Below, one piece after another: positions 18,992 to 28,856 of a stretch of DNA of 64,000 nt (position 1 is the stretch's first letter; each line of letters begins with the position of its first letter). The notes below the pieces were generated by a model. The model saw only the letters and a list, made by a program, of their open reading frames with translations, did not search any database and was not told where the DNA came from. This DNA comes from Bacillus zhangzhouensis. Lineage in GTDB: Bacteria > Bacillota > Bacilli > Bacillales > Bacillaceae. The stretch spans positions 2,108,001 through 2,172,000 of the forward strand of contig CP099514.1 in assembly GCA_025809375.1 (NCBI GenBank). The letters are read 5' to 3'. The position numbers and the translations under genes were made by a program.

Positions 18992-20547
18992 TTAGCACCG
19001 ATCCTTTCATTTTTTATGATGTGAATGTGACCTTTTTCATGAACAATCTGCCTGCCCCGCCACAACGCATCACTCCGCTCTTTATAATCCATTCGATAAT
19101 GGCCGCCTCTGCTTTCTGTACGAAGTAATGCAGATTTTGCAAGGCAAACCGCTAATGCCCATTGATTGCTTAATTCGATTTGTTCATTTGTGATATCCTT
19201 CACATTAATTTGCTGAAAAGTGACATGTTGTAACGTATGAAGCAAAGTCTGCAAGCCTTTTTCATCTCTCACAATAGCCGCATATCTAGTCATCCATTGT
19301 CTCAGCTGAACCTTTGAAATCATTGGAACCATCCATATTTCTTGAATAGAAAAAGGTGGACTTGTTTCTTTCTGTTTAGGCAGCTGCTTCATTCTTTGTG
19401 CCGCTTTGCTGCCCGACACGAGACCTTCCAGAAGAGAATTACTCGCCAATCGATTCGCACCGTGTAAGCCAGTACAGGCCGCTTCTCCAATGGCAAATAG
19501 CGCTGGAACAGTGGTTTCTCCATATTCATTGACGCTGATTCCGCCCATTAAAAAGTGCATACCTGGGGAAATTGGCAGCCTGCCGCTCGCCATATCGACA
19601 CCTGCACGCTGGCACATCGCATCTATTGCTGGAAAACGAGCAGAAAAATGCGGAATATCTTGGATGTTGAGATACAAATGATGACCTAATTGCTGCTCAT
19701 GAAAAATAGCTCTAGCGACCACATCTCTAGGTGCTAAATCAGCTTGTGGGTGAATGCCTTTCATGATCCGCCTGCCTGTTTCATCTTCTAAATAAGCTCC
19801 CTCTCCCCGTACTGCCTCTGAAATGAGACCAACTGCTTTTCCAGCGACCGTCAAAAGAGTTGGATGGAATTGAACAAATTCGAGATCCACTAATTGTGCT
19901 CCGGCTCGATAGGCCATCATCAGTCCGTCTCCTGTTACAGAGGGATCATTTGTATTGATCTCATATAGGGAGCCACAGCCGCCAGTTGATAAAACAACAG
20001 CATCTGCGGTCATCGTATGTACGTGTCCTGTCTCGTCTTTCCATACAACACCCATACATGTCCCTTCATGAACCAATAGATCAATGACATGATGATATTC
20101 GTATAAATGAATATGTGAGCCGAGCTGACTTTTCAAATACTGCACAAGAATTTTGCCTGTTTGATCTCCTCCTGCATGCAAGATGCGATGAGTGGTGTGT
20201 GCTCCCTCCTTGCCTAATTGCGGCACTCCCGTCTCATCTTGATCAAATGGACAGCCAGCTGCTACAAGCTGCTCCACAAGATGTTTTCCAAGCCTCACAA
20301 TGTCCTGTACGGTTTTTTCATCATTGTGATCACAGCCGGCATCTAGTGTATCTTGCACATGCTGCTGTAGTGAATCATGTGCTGAAAAGGCAGAAGCGAT
20401 TCCTCCTTGTGCCAGCATGGAATTACTGGATGAAAATTGTTTTTTTGTCATCATGATGACCTGGCAGCTTTTTGAAATGGTTTTTGCAAAGGACAGCGCT
20501 GCAATACCTGATCCCACCACAATGACTTTTTTGATTGATGTCACCAT
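18973..20547 (-). CDS. nadB: L-aspartate oxidase NadB
   Basis: FAD enzyme that oxidises aspartate to iminoaspartate, the first step of NAD synthesis. About 524 residues. N-terminal dinucleotide-binding fold (VVGSGIAALSFA), the succinate dehydrogenase/fumarate reductase-type segment SSNSMLAQGGIA, HLMGGISVNEYGETTVP and the FAD-binding GLHGANRLASNSLLEG. I use ATG 20545-20547 after AGGAGGGGCA; the next codon, GTG, has even better spacing and is an alternative. First gene of nadBCA, divergent from nifS. Confidence 0.95.
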   Translation of the reverse strand: MVTSIKKVIVVGSGIAALSFAKTISKSCQVIMMTKKQFSSSNSMLAQGGIASAFSAHDSLQQHVQDTLDAGCDHNDEKTVQDIVRLGKHLVEQLVAAGCPFDQDETGVPQLGKEGAHTTHRILHAGGDQTGKILVQYLKSQLGSHIHLYEYHHVIDLLVHEGTCMGVVWKDETGHVHTMTADAVVLSTGGCGSLYEINTNDPSVTGDGLMMAYRAGAQLVDLEFVQFHPTLLTVAGKAVGLISEAVRGEGAYLEDETGRRIMKGIHPQADLAPRDVVARAIFHEQQLGHHLYLNIQDIPHFSARFPAIDAMCQRAGVDMASGRLPISPGMHFLMGGISVNEYGETTVPALFAIGEAACTGLHGANRLASNSLLEGLVSGSKAAQRMKQLPKQKETSPPFSIQEIWMVPMISKVQLRQWMTRYAAIVRDEKGLQTLLHTLQHVTFQQINVKDITNEQIELSNQWALAVCLAKSALLRTESRGGHYRMDYKERSDALWRGRQIVHEKGHIHIIKNERIGAKWNVYS

Positions 20548-20569
20548 TGCCCCTCCTGTCATTTACACC

Positions 20570-20603
20570 TGTCTTGACACATATCATTACATAACACTAA
20601 AAT
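20570..20603 (+). promoter_or_regulatory. nifS promoter with overlapping putative NiaR operator
   Basis: TTGACA (20574-20579) and TAAAAT (20598-20603) are 18 bases apart, pointing to nifS. The -35 is part of TGTCTTGACA (20570-20579), a perfect TGTC-TT-GACA dyad. GACAGG occurs twice on the other strand between this site and nadB. NiaR (YrxA) is known to repress nadBCA and nifS-yrxA in B. subtilis from this intergenic region; assigning the dyad as its operator is my inference. Confidence 0.5.
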
Positions 20604-20640
20604 AAATACAAGAAAAATTTTCACACGGGAGATGGATGGT

Positions 20641-21783
20641 TTGGTTTATTTAGATTACGCAGCTTCTGCACCTGTTTCAGAAGAAGCACTGCATGTTTTT
20701 AAGCAGTTAAGTAAACATTTCTACGGGAATGCAAGCAGTCTTCATGATGCTGGGGGAAAAGCAAATGACATATTGACTTACAGCAGACAATCACTCGCTG
20801 CCATGATCGAGGGTGAACCAGACGGGGTCTATTTTACAAGCGGTGGAACTGAATCCAATCTCCTTGCAATTCAATCGATCATCAATGGACTGCCAGTACA
20901 TAAACAGCATGTCATCACAACTTCAGTTGAGCACCCTTCTGTTCACCATGCAGTTAGCAACTTAGAGCGTCTTGGCGTAAAAGCCACGATCATTGAACCG
21001 AATCAGGATGGAATCATTACAGTGGACATTCTCAAAGAAGCAATCTTACCTGAAACAGGACTAGTATCTATTCAGCATGCTAATTCAGAAACAGGGATTA
21101 TCCAGCCGCTTGCTGAATTAGCACCTCTTTTAAAAGAAAGGAACATTCTTTTTCATACAGATGCTGTGCAAACATTTGGAAAGATTCGTGTGTCCATCAA
21201 AGAACTTGGAGTCGATGCCGTGTCCATCTCAAGTCATAAAGTGTATGCTCCTAAAGGCGCTGGTGCCGTTTATATGGGCGCACATGTTCCTTGGAAACCT
21301 TTATATGCAGGTGCAGTTCAAGAAAATGGCTTACGTCCAGGGACAGTGAACGTTCCATGTATCGGTGCTTTTGCTGCCGCGAGTGAACAAACGATGCTTA
21401 GGCTGGATGAACAGCAAAAATTAGATAAGCAGCTGCGTGATTATTTTCTTCAACAGTTAAAAATAAGACAGCTGCCTGTTCGTACACTTCAGATCAATGA
21501 CAATCGCCGCATGCTGCCTCATATTATTGGTTGTTTTTTTGAAGGGTTTGAAGGACAATATGTAATGTTAGCATGTAACCGGCATGGGATTTATCTATCA
21601 ACTGGGAGCGCATGTGCTTCTGGTTATCATCATCCTTCCCCTGCTGTGAAGGCACTGCGTGTATCAGATCGTGATGCGCTTCAATTTATTCGACTATCAT
21701 TTGGATGGCAGTCATCAAAAGATGACATCGATCAGCTTTTGCATACATTTGAGCATTTGCAAAAGGAGAAGAAGGGAGCTTAG
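20641..21783 (+). CDS. nifS: Cysteine desulfurase NifS of the NAD locus
   Basis: PLP enzyme that takes sulfur from cysteine and, in B. subtilis, matures the iron-sulfur cluster of NadA. 380 residues. PLP lysine in SISSHKVYAPKGAGAVY, His in TSVEHPSVHHA, and active-site Cys in STGSACASGYHHPS. I start at TTG 20641 (M-VYLDYAASAP), with GGGAGA 7 bases ahead; the ATG at 20632 directly abuts the GGGAG and would leave no spacing. Divergent from nadB, followed by niaR after 3 bases. Confidence 0.94.
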   Translation: MVYLDYAASAPVSEEALHVFKQLSKHFYGNASSLHDAGGKANDILTYSRQSLAAMIEGEPDGVYFTSGGTESNLLAIQSIINGLPVHKQHVITTSVEHPSVHHAVSNLERLGVKATIIEPNQDGIITVDILKEAILPETGLVSIQHANSETGIIQPLAELAPLLKERNILFHTDAVQTFGKIRVSIKELGVDAVSISSHKVYAPKGAGAVYMGAHVPWKPLYAGAVQENGLRPGTVNVPCIGAFAAASEQTMLRLDEQQKLDKQLRDYFLQQLKIRQLPVRTLQINDNRRMLPHIIGCFFEGFEGQYVMLACNRHGIYLSTGSACASGYHHPSPAVKALRVSDRDALQFIRLSFGWQSSKDDIDQLLHTFEHLQKEKKGA

Positions 21784-21786
21784 GAC

Positions 21787-22329
21787 GTGGAGCAAGAGAG
21801 GAAACTTATTGGCGAAGAAAGAAGAACCGCCATTTTAGACTGGCTGAAGGAGACAGATACACCGCTTACTGGAAGCTTTTTAGCTAAAAAAGCGGCTGTT
21901 TCTCGGCAAGTCATTGTACAAGATATTTCATTATTAAAAGCCAAAAATGAACCCATTATTGCCACAAGCCAAGGCTATGTGTATATGGCAGCACAGCATG
22001 CGCCAGAAAGAGAAATTGAACAAATCATCGCCTGCAAACATGATCCTGCTCGTACAGAAGAGGAACTGACCTTGGTTGTAGACTTTGGAGTGACGGTGAA
22101 AGATGTGATTATTGAGCACCCTGTTTATGGTGAACTGACGGCCTCTATACGCGTCAGCACACGGAAACAAGTCGCTGATTTTGTCCATCATATTTCTAAC
22201 ACTGGCGCGTCCTACTTGTCAGAACTAACAGACGGCGTGCACCTGCATACTCTCACTTCTTACAGCCAAAAGCAGCTTGACCAAGCCATTCAAGCGCTGG
22301 ATGATGCTGGTTTTTTAATAAAAGACTAA
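21787..22329 (+). CDS. niaR: NAD biosynthesis repressor NiaR (YrxA)
   Basis: Nicotinic-acid-responsive transcriptional repressor of de novo NAD genes. 180 residues: an N-terminal winged helix-turn-helix (about 8-60, LAKKAAVSRQVIVQDISLLK) and a C-terminal 3H domain, named for three conserved histidines, here in IIEHPVYGEL, VADFVHHIS and DGVHLHTLTS; family members bind a metal through them. GTG start with AAGGGAG 8 bases ahead. In the same transcript as nifS, so it probably represses its own synthesis. Confidence 0.92.
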   Translation: MEQERKLIGEERRTAILDWLKETDTPLTGSFLAKKAAVSRQVIVQDISLLKAKNEPIIATSQGYVYMAAQHAPEREIEQIIACKHDPARTEEELTLVVDFGVTVKDVIIEHPVYGELTASIRVSTRKQVADFVHHISNTGASYLSELTDGVHLHTLTSYSQKQLDQAIQALDDAGFLIKD

Positions 22330-22360
22330 AAAATAGTGTCCTGCTTTGGACACTATTTTT
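22330..22360. terminator. Bidirectional terminator between niaR and pheA
   Basis: AAATAGTGTCC and GGACACTATTTTT pair over at least 11 bases with a 6-base loop. The minus-strand stop codon of pheA lies within the stem. Confidence 0.85.
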
Positions 22361-23231
22361 CATTCGTTAATTCATATGTTTGATAGCTGCCGAGCAGCTT
22401 GACCTCACAGCCAATCGCTTCTAATTCTTGAATTGCACCAGGGACTAAGACATCATCCATTTCTTTTTCAATATCAATAATAAATAAATAATGTCCAAGG
22501 CCTGTTTTTGTCGGACGAGATTCAATTTTTGACAAGTTAAGATTCCTCCAAGAAAAAGCAGACAGCACGCGGTGTAATGCGCCTGATTGATCATCCTTTG
22601 GCAGACTGACCACAATGGTCGTTTTTGGTTTTGATGAGAAACCAGAATTCATTGGGAAGGATGCGTCAGGATCTTTATGTAAAATCACAAAGCGTGTATG
22701 GTTGTGCGGATAATCATGAATGTCTTTTTTCACAATCGTCAAACCATACGTTTTTGCGGCAATTTCATTGGCAATAGCCCCGGCAGCTTCATCTGGATGC
22801 TCACGGATGTATTTTGCTGCATAGCCTGTTGATTCCACCGGCCGGTGAGGAATATGAGGGTAATGCTTTTTCAGAAAACGATGACACTGGGCAATCGCAT
22901 GAGGATGTGATTGAATAACATCTAACGTTTCCCAGGTCTCCGCTCTTGACGGGTGAACAAGCAAATGCTGCCGAATGGGTGCTGTCATCTCTCCCACAAT
23001 GGACAGTGCTTCTTCATGAATTAAATAATCTATCGTTAAGTTCACAGATCCTTCGAGTGCATTTTCAAGTGGAACGACCGCCAAATCGACTTCGCCCTTT
23101 GACACAGCATCCATACATTGCGGAATTGTTGCATAGGCACGCTGCACTGCATCTTTTGGAAAACAAGAGCATACAGCCAAATGAGTAAATGTTGCCTCTG
23201 GTCCAAAATAACCTACAGTTAATTGCTTCAT
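22353..23231 (-). CDS. pheA: Prephenate dehydratase PheA
   Basis: Makes phenylpyruvate from prephenate in phenylalanine synthesis. 292 residues. Catalytic domain with GPEATFTHLA at the N-terminus, VPLENALEGSVN, and the NHTRFVIL segment that carries the essential Thr-Arg-Phe. C-terminal ACT domain (about 205-285) with the phenylalanine-binding SKIESRPTKTGLGHYLF signature, so feedback control by phenylalanine is expected. Follows pheB after 18 bases. Confidence 0.96.
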   Translation of the reverse strand: MKQLTVGYFGPEATFTHLAVCSCFPKDAVQRAYATIPQCMDAVSKGEVDLAVVPLENALEGSVNLTIDYLIHEEALSIVGEMTAPIRQHLLVHPSRAETWETLDVIQSHPHAIAQCHRFLKKHYPHIPHRPVESTGYAAKYIREHPDEAAGAIANEIAAKTYGLTIVKKDIHDYPHNHTRFVILHKDPDASFPMNSGFSSKPKTTIVVSLPKDDQSGALHRVLSAFSWRNLNLSKIESRPTKTGLGHYLFIIDIEKEMDDVLVPGAIQELEAIGCEVKLLGSYQTYELTNEK

Positions 23232-23249
23232 CTGCTATGATCTCTCCTT

Positions 23250-23693
23250 TTACGCCCCAGAACCTAGAATTTCAACTTTTTCGACAAATTCAAGCTTTCT
23301 TAATTGATGCATGACGGTGTTAATATCATCTGCCATGCCTGCCGTACTAATCGATAGGGTGACATTCGCTCTTCCTTGCAGCGGAATCGTTTGATGAATG
23401 GATAACACATTACAGCCAGAGTCAGCTACAATTTGAAGCAGCCTTGAAAGAGCCCCAGACCGGTCCTCAAGGTGGAAAAACAATGTGATGATCTGCTCTT
23501 TCACCATTGTATAAAATGGAAAAACAGCATCTCGGTATTTATAAAAAGCACTGCGGCTTAAATCTGCTTTTTGAACAGCATCAGCAACTGAATCCGCTTT
23601 TTTGCGATCGAGAAGCTTTTTGACTTCAAGCGTTTTTCGCATCGCATCTGGAAGTACATCCTCTCTTACTAAATAGAACGTTTCTTCTTTCAC
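23250..23693 (-). CDS. pheB: ACT-domain protein PheB
   Basis: A 147-residue protein with a helical N-terminal half resembling a DNA-binding helix-turn-helix ([26 protein letters not shown]) and a C-terminal ACT domain ([30 protein letters not shown]). Once described as a chorismate mutase, it is now usually called an ACT-domain protein of unsettled role. Located between obg and pheA as in B. subtilis, where the genes are co-transcribed. Confidence 0.9.
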   Translation of the reverse strand: MKEETFYLVREDVLPDAMRKTLEVKKLLDRKKADSVADAVQKADLSRSAFYKYRDAVFPFYTMVKEQIITLFFHLEDRSGALSRLLQIVADSGCNVLSIHQTIPLQGRANVTLSISTAGMADDINTVMHQLRKLEFVEKVEILGSGA

Positions 23694-23748
23694 CTGTTTT
23701 CTCCCCTTTTAAAAACGGGAGAGCCCATGGACTGGACCCTCCTTTTGA

Positions 23749-25056
<1,308 letters not shown>

Positions 25057-25650
25057 TCACATATCTCGTTCTTGCCTCAAACACAGCTCAATCATGGACT
25101 CGTGAGGCGTCACATGAAATTGCGTTATACTCATACATGGATAGTTTGCGTCATGAAACGCATTTAACGCATCCAAACTTGTTAATTTTCCTTTGAAATC
25201 AAAATATAAGATCACATCATTTTCTTCATGATCTGTTTGGAACGTGACCGTTAAATGATTTTCAGTTTTTTGGCAAACTGATTGATCGAATATCGAAAAC
25301 AACTCCTGTGATACCGTTAGCAGCTGCGATTCATATGCTGATAAGTCTCGGGTTTCACCAAGCACTTCATATTCTAAGGTGATAAAATGCGACTCCCAAT
25401 TAAATGTTAGAAAGTAATAGGCCAATTGGGGAATTTTTAAATTTGAGAGTTTGGATTCATGCTGTGCTTCAATGACCATTTCTTCTATAATGTCAAACAC
25501 GCGGTCATATTTTTCTAATGTCAAGTTGCCTTTGATCAGCTGTAATTTATTCATCCAGTCATGTCTTGAACGACTCAGCAGATAGATCAATTCATTTGTT
25601 AATGCAACGTGAGTTAATTTTTCATTTTCTTTACTTGGTATCTCTTCCAT
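25057..25650 (-). CDS. spo0B: Sporulation phosphotransferase Spo0B
   Basis: Transfers phosphate from Spo0F to Spo0A in the sporulation phosphorelay. 197 residues (B. subtilis 192). The phosphorylated His30 is visible in SRSRHDWMNKLQLIKG, on the long helical hairpin that mediates dimerisation; the rest resembles a degenerate kinase ATPase domain. ATG follows GGGAGTGCGATA. A TATAAT (25713-25718 on the minus strand) lies about 60 bases upstream without a clear -35, so a separate weak promoter is possible. Confidence 0.93.
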   Translation of the reverse strand: MEEIPSKENEKLTHVALTNELIYLLSRSRHDWMNKLQLIKGNLTLEKYDRVFDIIEEMVIEAQHESKLSNLKIPQLAYYFLTFNWESHFITLEYEVLGETRDLSAYESQLLTVSQELFSIFDQSVCQKTENHLTVTFQTDHEENDVILYFDFKGKLTSLDALNAFHDANYPCMSITQFHVTPHESMIELCLRQERDM

Positions 25651-25870
25651 TATCGCACTCCCAATCGTTTGGTCTCTCTTTTAGGAGTCTTATCATCAAT
25701 ATGTCTCCCTGAATTATAACAGAGAAGACAGCATAGAAAAACACTAGTTACGTGAGGAAAGATTGTTTTTTCTGATCGTATAGGAGAAAATGAGGCAAAG
25801 TCAGCAAACGTTCTTTGATATTTATGGAGTGCATCTTCTTTTATCATCTTCGGCACTGCTTGTAAAAAGT

Positions 25871-25898
25871 GAAAAAAACTCCAGTCAATGACCGGAGT
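25871..25898 (-). terminator. Terminator of the rplU-prp-rpmA operon
   Basis: ACTCC-type inverted repeat (25878-25898, with one G-U pair) followed on the minus strand by seven T, 9 bases past the rpmA stop codon. Confidence 0.8.
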
Positions 25899-25907
25899 TT
25901 TTAGCAA

Positions 25908-26542
<635 letters not shown>

Positions 26543-26556
26543 ATCACTCACACGCC

Positions 26557-26865
26557 TTAAGCGTTGATTTTTTCGATAACAACTTTAGTGTAAGGTTGAC
26601 GATGACCTTGTTTCTTGTGGTTGTTTTTCTTCGGTTTGTACTTGAACACAGTTATTTTCTTACCGCGGCCTTGTTTTTCAACTTTAGCCGTTACTGTTGC
26701 TCCAGCAACTGAAGGGTTACCCACTTTGACAGTGTCTCCGCCGACAAACAATACGTTTTCAAAAGTGACTGTTTCACCTGCTTCAGCAGCTAGTTTTTCA
26801 ACATAAACAGTTTGACCTTCTTCAACTTTTACTTGTTTACCACCAGTTTCGATAATTGCGTACAT
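26557..26865 (-). CDS. rplU: 50S ribosomal protein L21 (bL21)
   Basis: Ribosomal protein binding 23S rRNA. 102 residues when started at ATG 26863-26865 with AGGAGGTGCAGAG ahead, equal to the B. subtilis length. Typical sequence [18 protein letters not shown] and a C-terminal Lys-rich [20 protein letters not shown]. The open frame extends 20 codons upstream but that part is the structured leader RNA. First gene of rplU-ysxB-rpmA. Confidence 0.98.
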   Translation of the reverse strand: MYAIIETGGKQVKVEEGQTVYVEKLAAEAGETVTFENVLFVGGDTVKVGNPSVAGATVTAKVEKQGRGKKITVFKYKPKKNNHKKQGHRQPYTKVVIEKINA

Positions 26866-26967
26866 CTCTGCACCTCCTAATAAACTCAGACTCGCCGAAT
26901 ACAGGGGGCCATAGGCTCTTGACACCTGCTCCGAGCGGTTGTAGCACGGGTGCTACATATCCATAAC
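26866..26967 (-). ncRNA. L21 ribosomal protein leader
   Basis: The roughly 100-base 5' leader between the predicted transcription start and rplU contains GTAGCACCCGTGCTAC, a self-complementary stem, then GGTGTCAAGAGCC, ATGGCCCCCTGTATTCGGC and the AGGAGGTGCAGAG that opens rplU. This arrangement is that of the L21 leader known from Bacillus rplU operons, thought to mediate autogenous control. Boundaries are approximate. Confidence 0.75.
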
Positions 26968-26974
26968 ATTAAAA

Positions 26975-27003
26975 AATATATCAAACTAGACGCAGAATGT
27001 CAA
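26975..27003 (-). promoter_or_regulatory. Sigma-A promoter of rplU operon
   Basis: TTGACA (26998-27003 on the minus strand) and TATATT (26975-26980) with an ideal 17-base spacer; the strongest-looking promoter in the window. Confidence 0.8.
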
Positions 27004-27016
27004 TGTATTTTCACCA

Positions 27017-27886
27017 TTAGTACGGTAAAAGAAGCTCTTCCATTGAGGAAGTGGTTCTGCGATCTGAAAAATACGCATGGAGCAGTTCGTTTTCATCAAG
27101 CTGGCTCATCTTCACACCATCTCTTTCAATAATAATCGGATGCTTGCAGCCCCTTTGAAATCGCGCCATCACTTCGTATATTTTTTCCTCTGCACTTGCT
27201 CTCAGTGGAATCAGTTTTTCTACCTTCTGCTCTTTTTTACCGTAATACCGTTCTAGTAAAAAGCGAACCCTGACGTAATGCCGCTGCCTGTACTCCATCA
27301 CAAGTGAATAAGCTAAAAAAGTGAGCAGCACCCAGCCATTGAATTGCAGCGGTGCAAACAAAAGTAACCCTCCTGTCAATAGACCGAAAAAGACAAGTGA
27401 GCCTTTTATTGCTAGAGCATGTGCACGTTGGAAAGGGTAAAAAACGGATAAGAGCAAAAAGAATAGTTTTCCGCCATCAAGCGGCCAAATGGGCAAAAGA
27501 TTCACAAGAAAAATTGACATATTATAAAAGGTAAACATCGTAAAGACGTCATGAGAGATAAGAGAAGCCTCCATGAAAAGCCATGCCATGAGCTGAAGTG
27601 GTACATGCTGAAGCGGGCCGCACAAAATGACCGACATCTCTTCTTTTATTGGACGGTTTCCATGTTCCTCTACTTCCACCGTTCCGCCAAATGGCAGTAA
27701 AAAAATCCGCCGAATGCGCCAATGATAATAGCAGGCAGCCGCTGCATGTCCAAGTTCATGGACACAGACGATCACGAGCAGACAAAGCAGCGGCTTGATT
27801 TGACCTGACAGCATCGCAAGCGCCATCACAATCCACAGCAGCGGATGGATGTGAATTTTCGTCAGCATGAGCAGCCATCTATTCAA
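27017..27886 (-). CDS. spoIVFB: SpoIVFB, intramembrane metalloprotease of pro-sigma-K
   Basis: Site-2-type protease in the outer forespore membrane that removes the pro-sequence of sigma-K in the mother cell. 289 residues. HELGH motif with H43, E44 and H47, the second metal ligand Asp in NLLPIWPLDGGKL, several membrane helices, and a C-terminal soluble CBS-like domain (about 200-289). Overlaps the end of spoIVFA by 8 bases. Its inhibitor SpoIVFA is the upstream gene and BofC is encoded at 13 kb. Confidence 0.96.
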   Translation of the reverse strand: MNRWLLMLTKIHIHPLLWIVMALAMLSGQIKPLLCLLVIVCVHELGHAAAACYYHWRIRRIFLLPFGGTVEVEEHGNRPIKEEMSVILCGPLQHVPLQLMAWLFMEASLISHDVFTMFTFYNMSIFLVNLLPIWPLDGGKLFFLLLSVFYPFQRAHALAIKGSLVFFGLLTGGLLLFAPLQFNGWVLLTFLAYSLVMEYRQRHYVRVRFLLERYYGKKEQKVEKLIPLRASAEEKIYEVMARFQRGCKHPIIIERDGVKMSQLDENELLHAYFSDRRTTSSMEELLLPY

Positions 27887-28670
27887 AGGTCATCACCTGA
27901 ATAGGATCGATGAATTGTTCATTTTGCTTAATGGCAAAGTAATATGTGCCCTTCCCTTGATCATCAAGCGAAATCTCACCAATTTTTTCACCTTTATCAA
28001 CAAAATCGTATAAGGCCACATCGGCATTCTTTAATTGACCGTACCAGCTATAGCTGTTATCTGCATGCTGCACCACCACGGTAAGCCCTGTGTCGCTTTT
28101 CTTTTTCACCTCGACCACGTAGCCTTCTTTCATACTATCAATGGCTTCAGCCGATGTCTCTACTTTAACCCCTGCTCCATTTTGCGTAAAGGATTCCTGC
28201 ACTTTACCAGTGGCAGGCACAGCTAGTTCTTGATTCGCTTGTACATCCTTTTGGCCATCTTTTTTCTCTGTTAAAAAGGCCAGCGGCTGTCCAACTGTTT
28301 TTTCAAACCAGCGGTTGGCAGCAGCAAATTGAAAGTCTTGCTCAAAGGTCTGAGTAATCATCGGCTTCAGCTGCTGAAACGGACCTGCCTGACCTTTAAA
28401 TGAAATGGCTGCAATCAACACAAGGGACGCTGATAATAAGCATTTAAGCACAAAGGTATTCGGGTTAAATAAGGGATGACGATATTTCTTTGGCTGATGA
28501 GACGCTGGTTCATAGGAGGTCGAGCCAGAATGCTTTTCTTGTTCTGTCAGCATAACCCATGGCGGGATATCTTCTTTTTTCTTGAAATCCGTCTTCTTAG
28601 GGGGAGCAGCTGGCTGCATCGTTTTGCGGCGCTGCGCGATTTTTTTTCGGTACTCGTCCACTCTTTTCAT
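27879..28670 (-). CDS. spoIVFA: SpoIVFA, regulator of SpoIVFB
   Basis: Membrane protein that holds BofA and SpoIVFB in a complex until the forespore signal SpoIVB arrives. 263 residues. Cytoplasmic basic N-terminus (MKRVDEYRKKIAQRRK), one membrane helix (about 80-98, TFVLKCLLSASLVLIAAISF), then a LytM/M23-like external domain without a complete metal site. I start at ATG 28668-28670 after AAAGGGTGATCTC; the frame stays open further upstream but over promoter sequence. A sigma-E promoter fits just upstream. Confidence 0.93.
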   Translation of the reverse strand: MKRVDEYRKKIAQRRKTMQPAAPPKKTDFKKKEDIPPWVMLTEQEKHSGSTSYEPASHQPKKYRHPLFNPNTFVLKCLLSASLVLIAAISFKGQAGPFQQLKPMITQTFEQDFQFAAANRWFEKTVGQPLAFLTEKKDGQKDVQANQELAVPATGKVQESFTQNGAGVKVETSAEAIDSMKEGYVVEVKKKSDTGLTVVVQHADNSYSWYGQLKNADVALYDFVDKGEKIGEISLDDQGKGTYYFAIKQNEQFIDPIQVMTFE

Positions 28671-28686
28671 GAGATCACCCTTTACA

Positions 28687-28701
28687 TACAAACAGTTTGT
28701 A
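28687..28701. repeat. 15-base palindrome at the spoIVF transcription start
   Basis: TACAAAC-A-GTTTGTA is a perfect dyad that covers the predicted +1 of the sigma-E promoter at 28703-28731. It could be an operator or the base of an RNA hairpin; no known site matched from memory. Confidence 0.5.
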
Positions 28702-28702
28702 C

Positions 28703-28731
28703 ATTTTATGTGACCATCCCATCTGATATGC
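28703..28731 (-). promoter_or_regulatory. Predicted sigma-E promoter of spoIVFAB
   Basis: On the minus strand GCATATC (28725-28731) and CATAAAAT (28703-28710) are 14 bases apart, close to the sigma-E pattern. spoIVF is known to be sigma-E-dependent in B. subtilis. Confidence 0.65.
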
Positions 28732-28732
28732 A

Positions 28733-28762
28733 ACAAAAAGACCGATTCTCATCGAATCGGTC
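28733..28762 (-). terminator. Terminator downstream of minCD
   Basis: GACCGATTC and GAATCGGTC-type arms pair with a 4-base loop and are followed on the minus strand by five T. The fold-back repeat B lies between it and the minD stop. Confidence 0.85.
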
Positions 28763-28763
28763 T

Positions 28764-28850
28764 AGCATGTAGACAAACCTTCGCATTCGGTGTCAGGTCT
28801 GCGCTTCGGTGCTCGTCCTTCCTAGACTGCAAAGGTTTTTTATCACGCTT
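28764..28850 (+). repeat. Fold-back intergenic repeat, short copy (B)
   Basis: About 87 bases beginning AGCATGTAGACAAACC and ending TTTTTTATCACGCT on the plus strand. Matches copy A (2918-3039, minus strand) at about nine positions in ten outside the roughly 30-base central unit that is missing here. It begins 6 bases past the minD stop codon and precedes the minCD terminator, so it is part of the min transcript, but it is oriented opposite to copy A relative to transcription. Confidence 0.75.
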
Positions 28851-28856
28851 AAGAGA

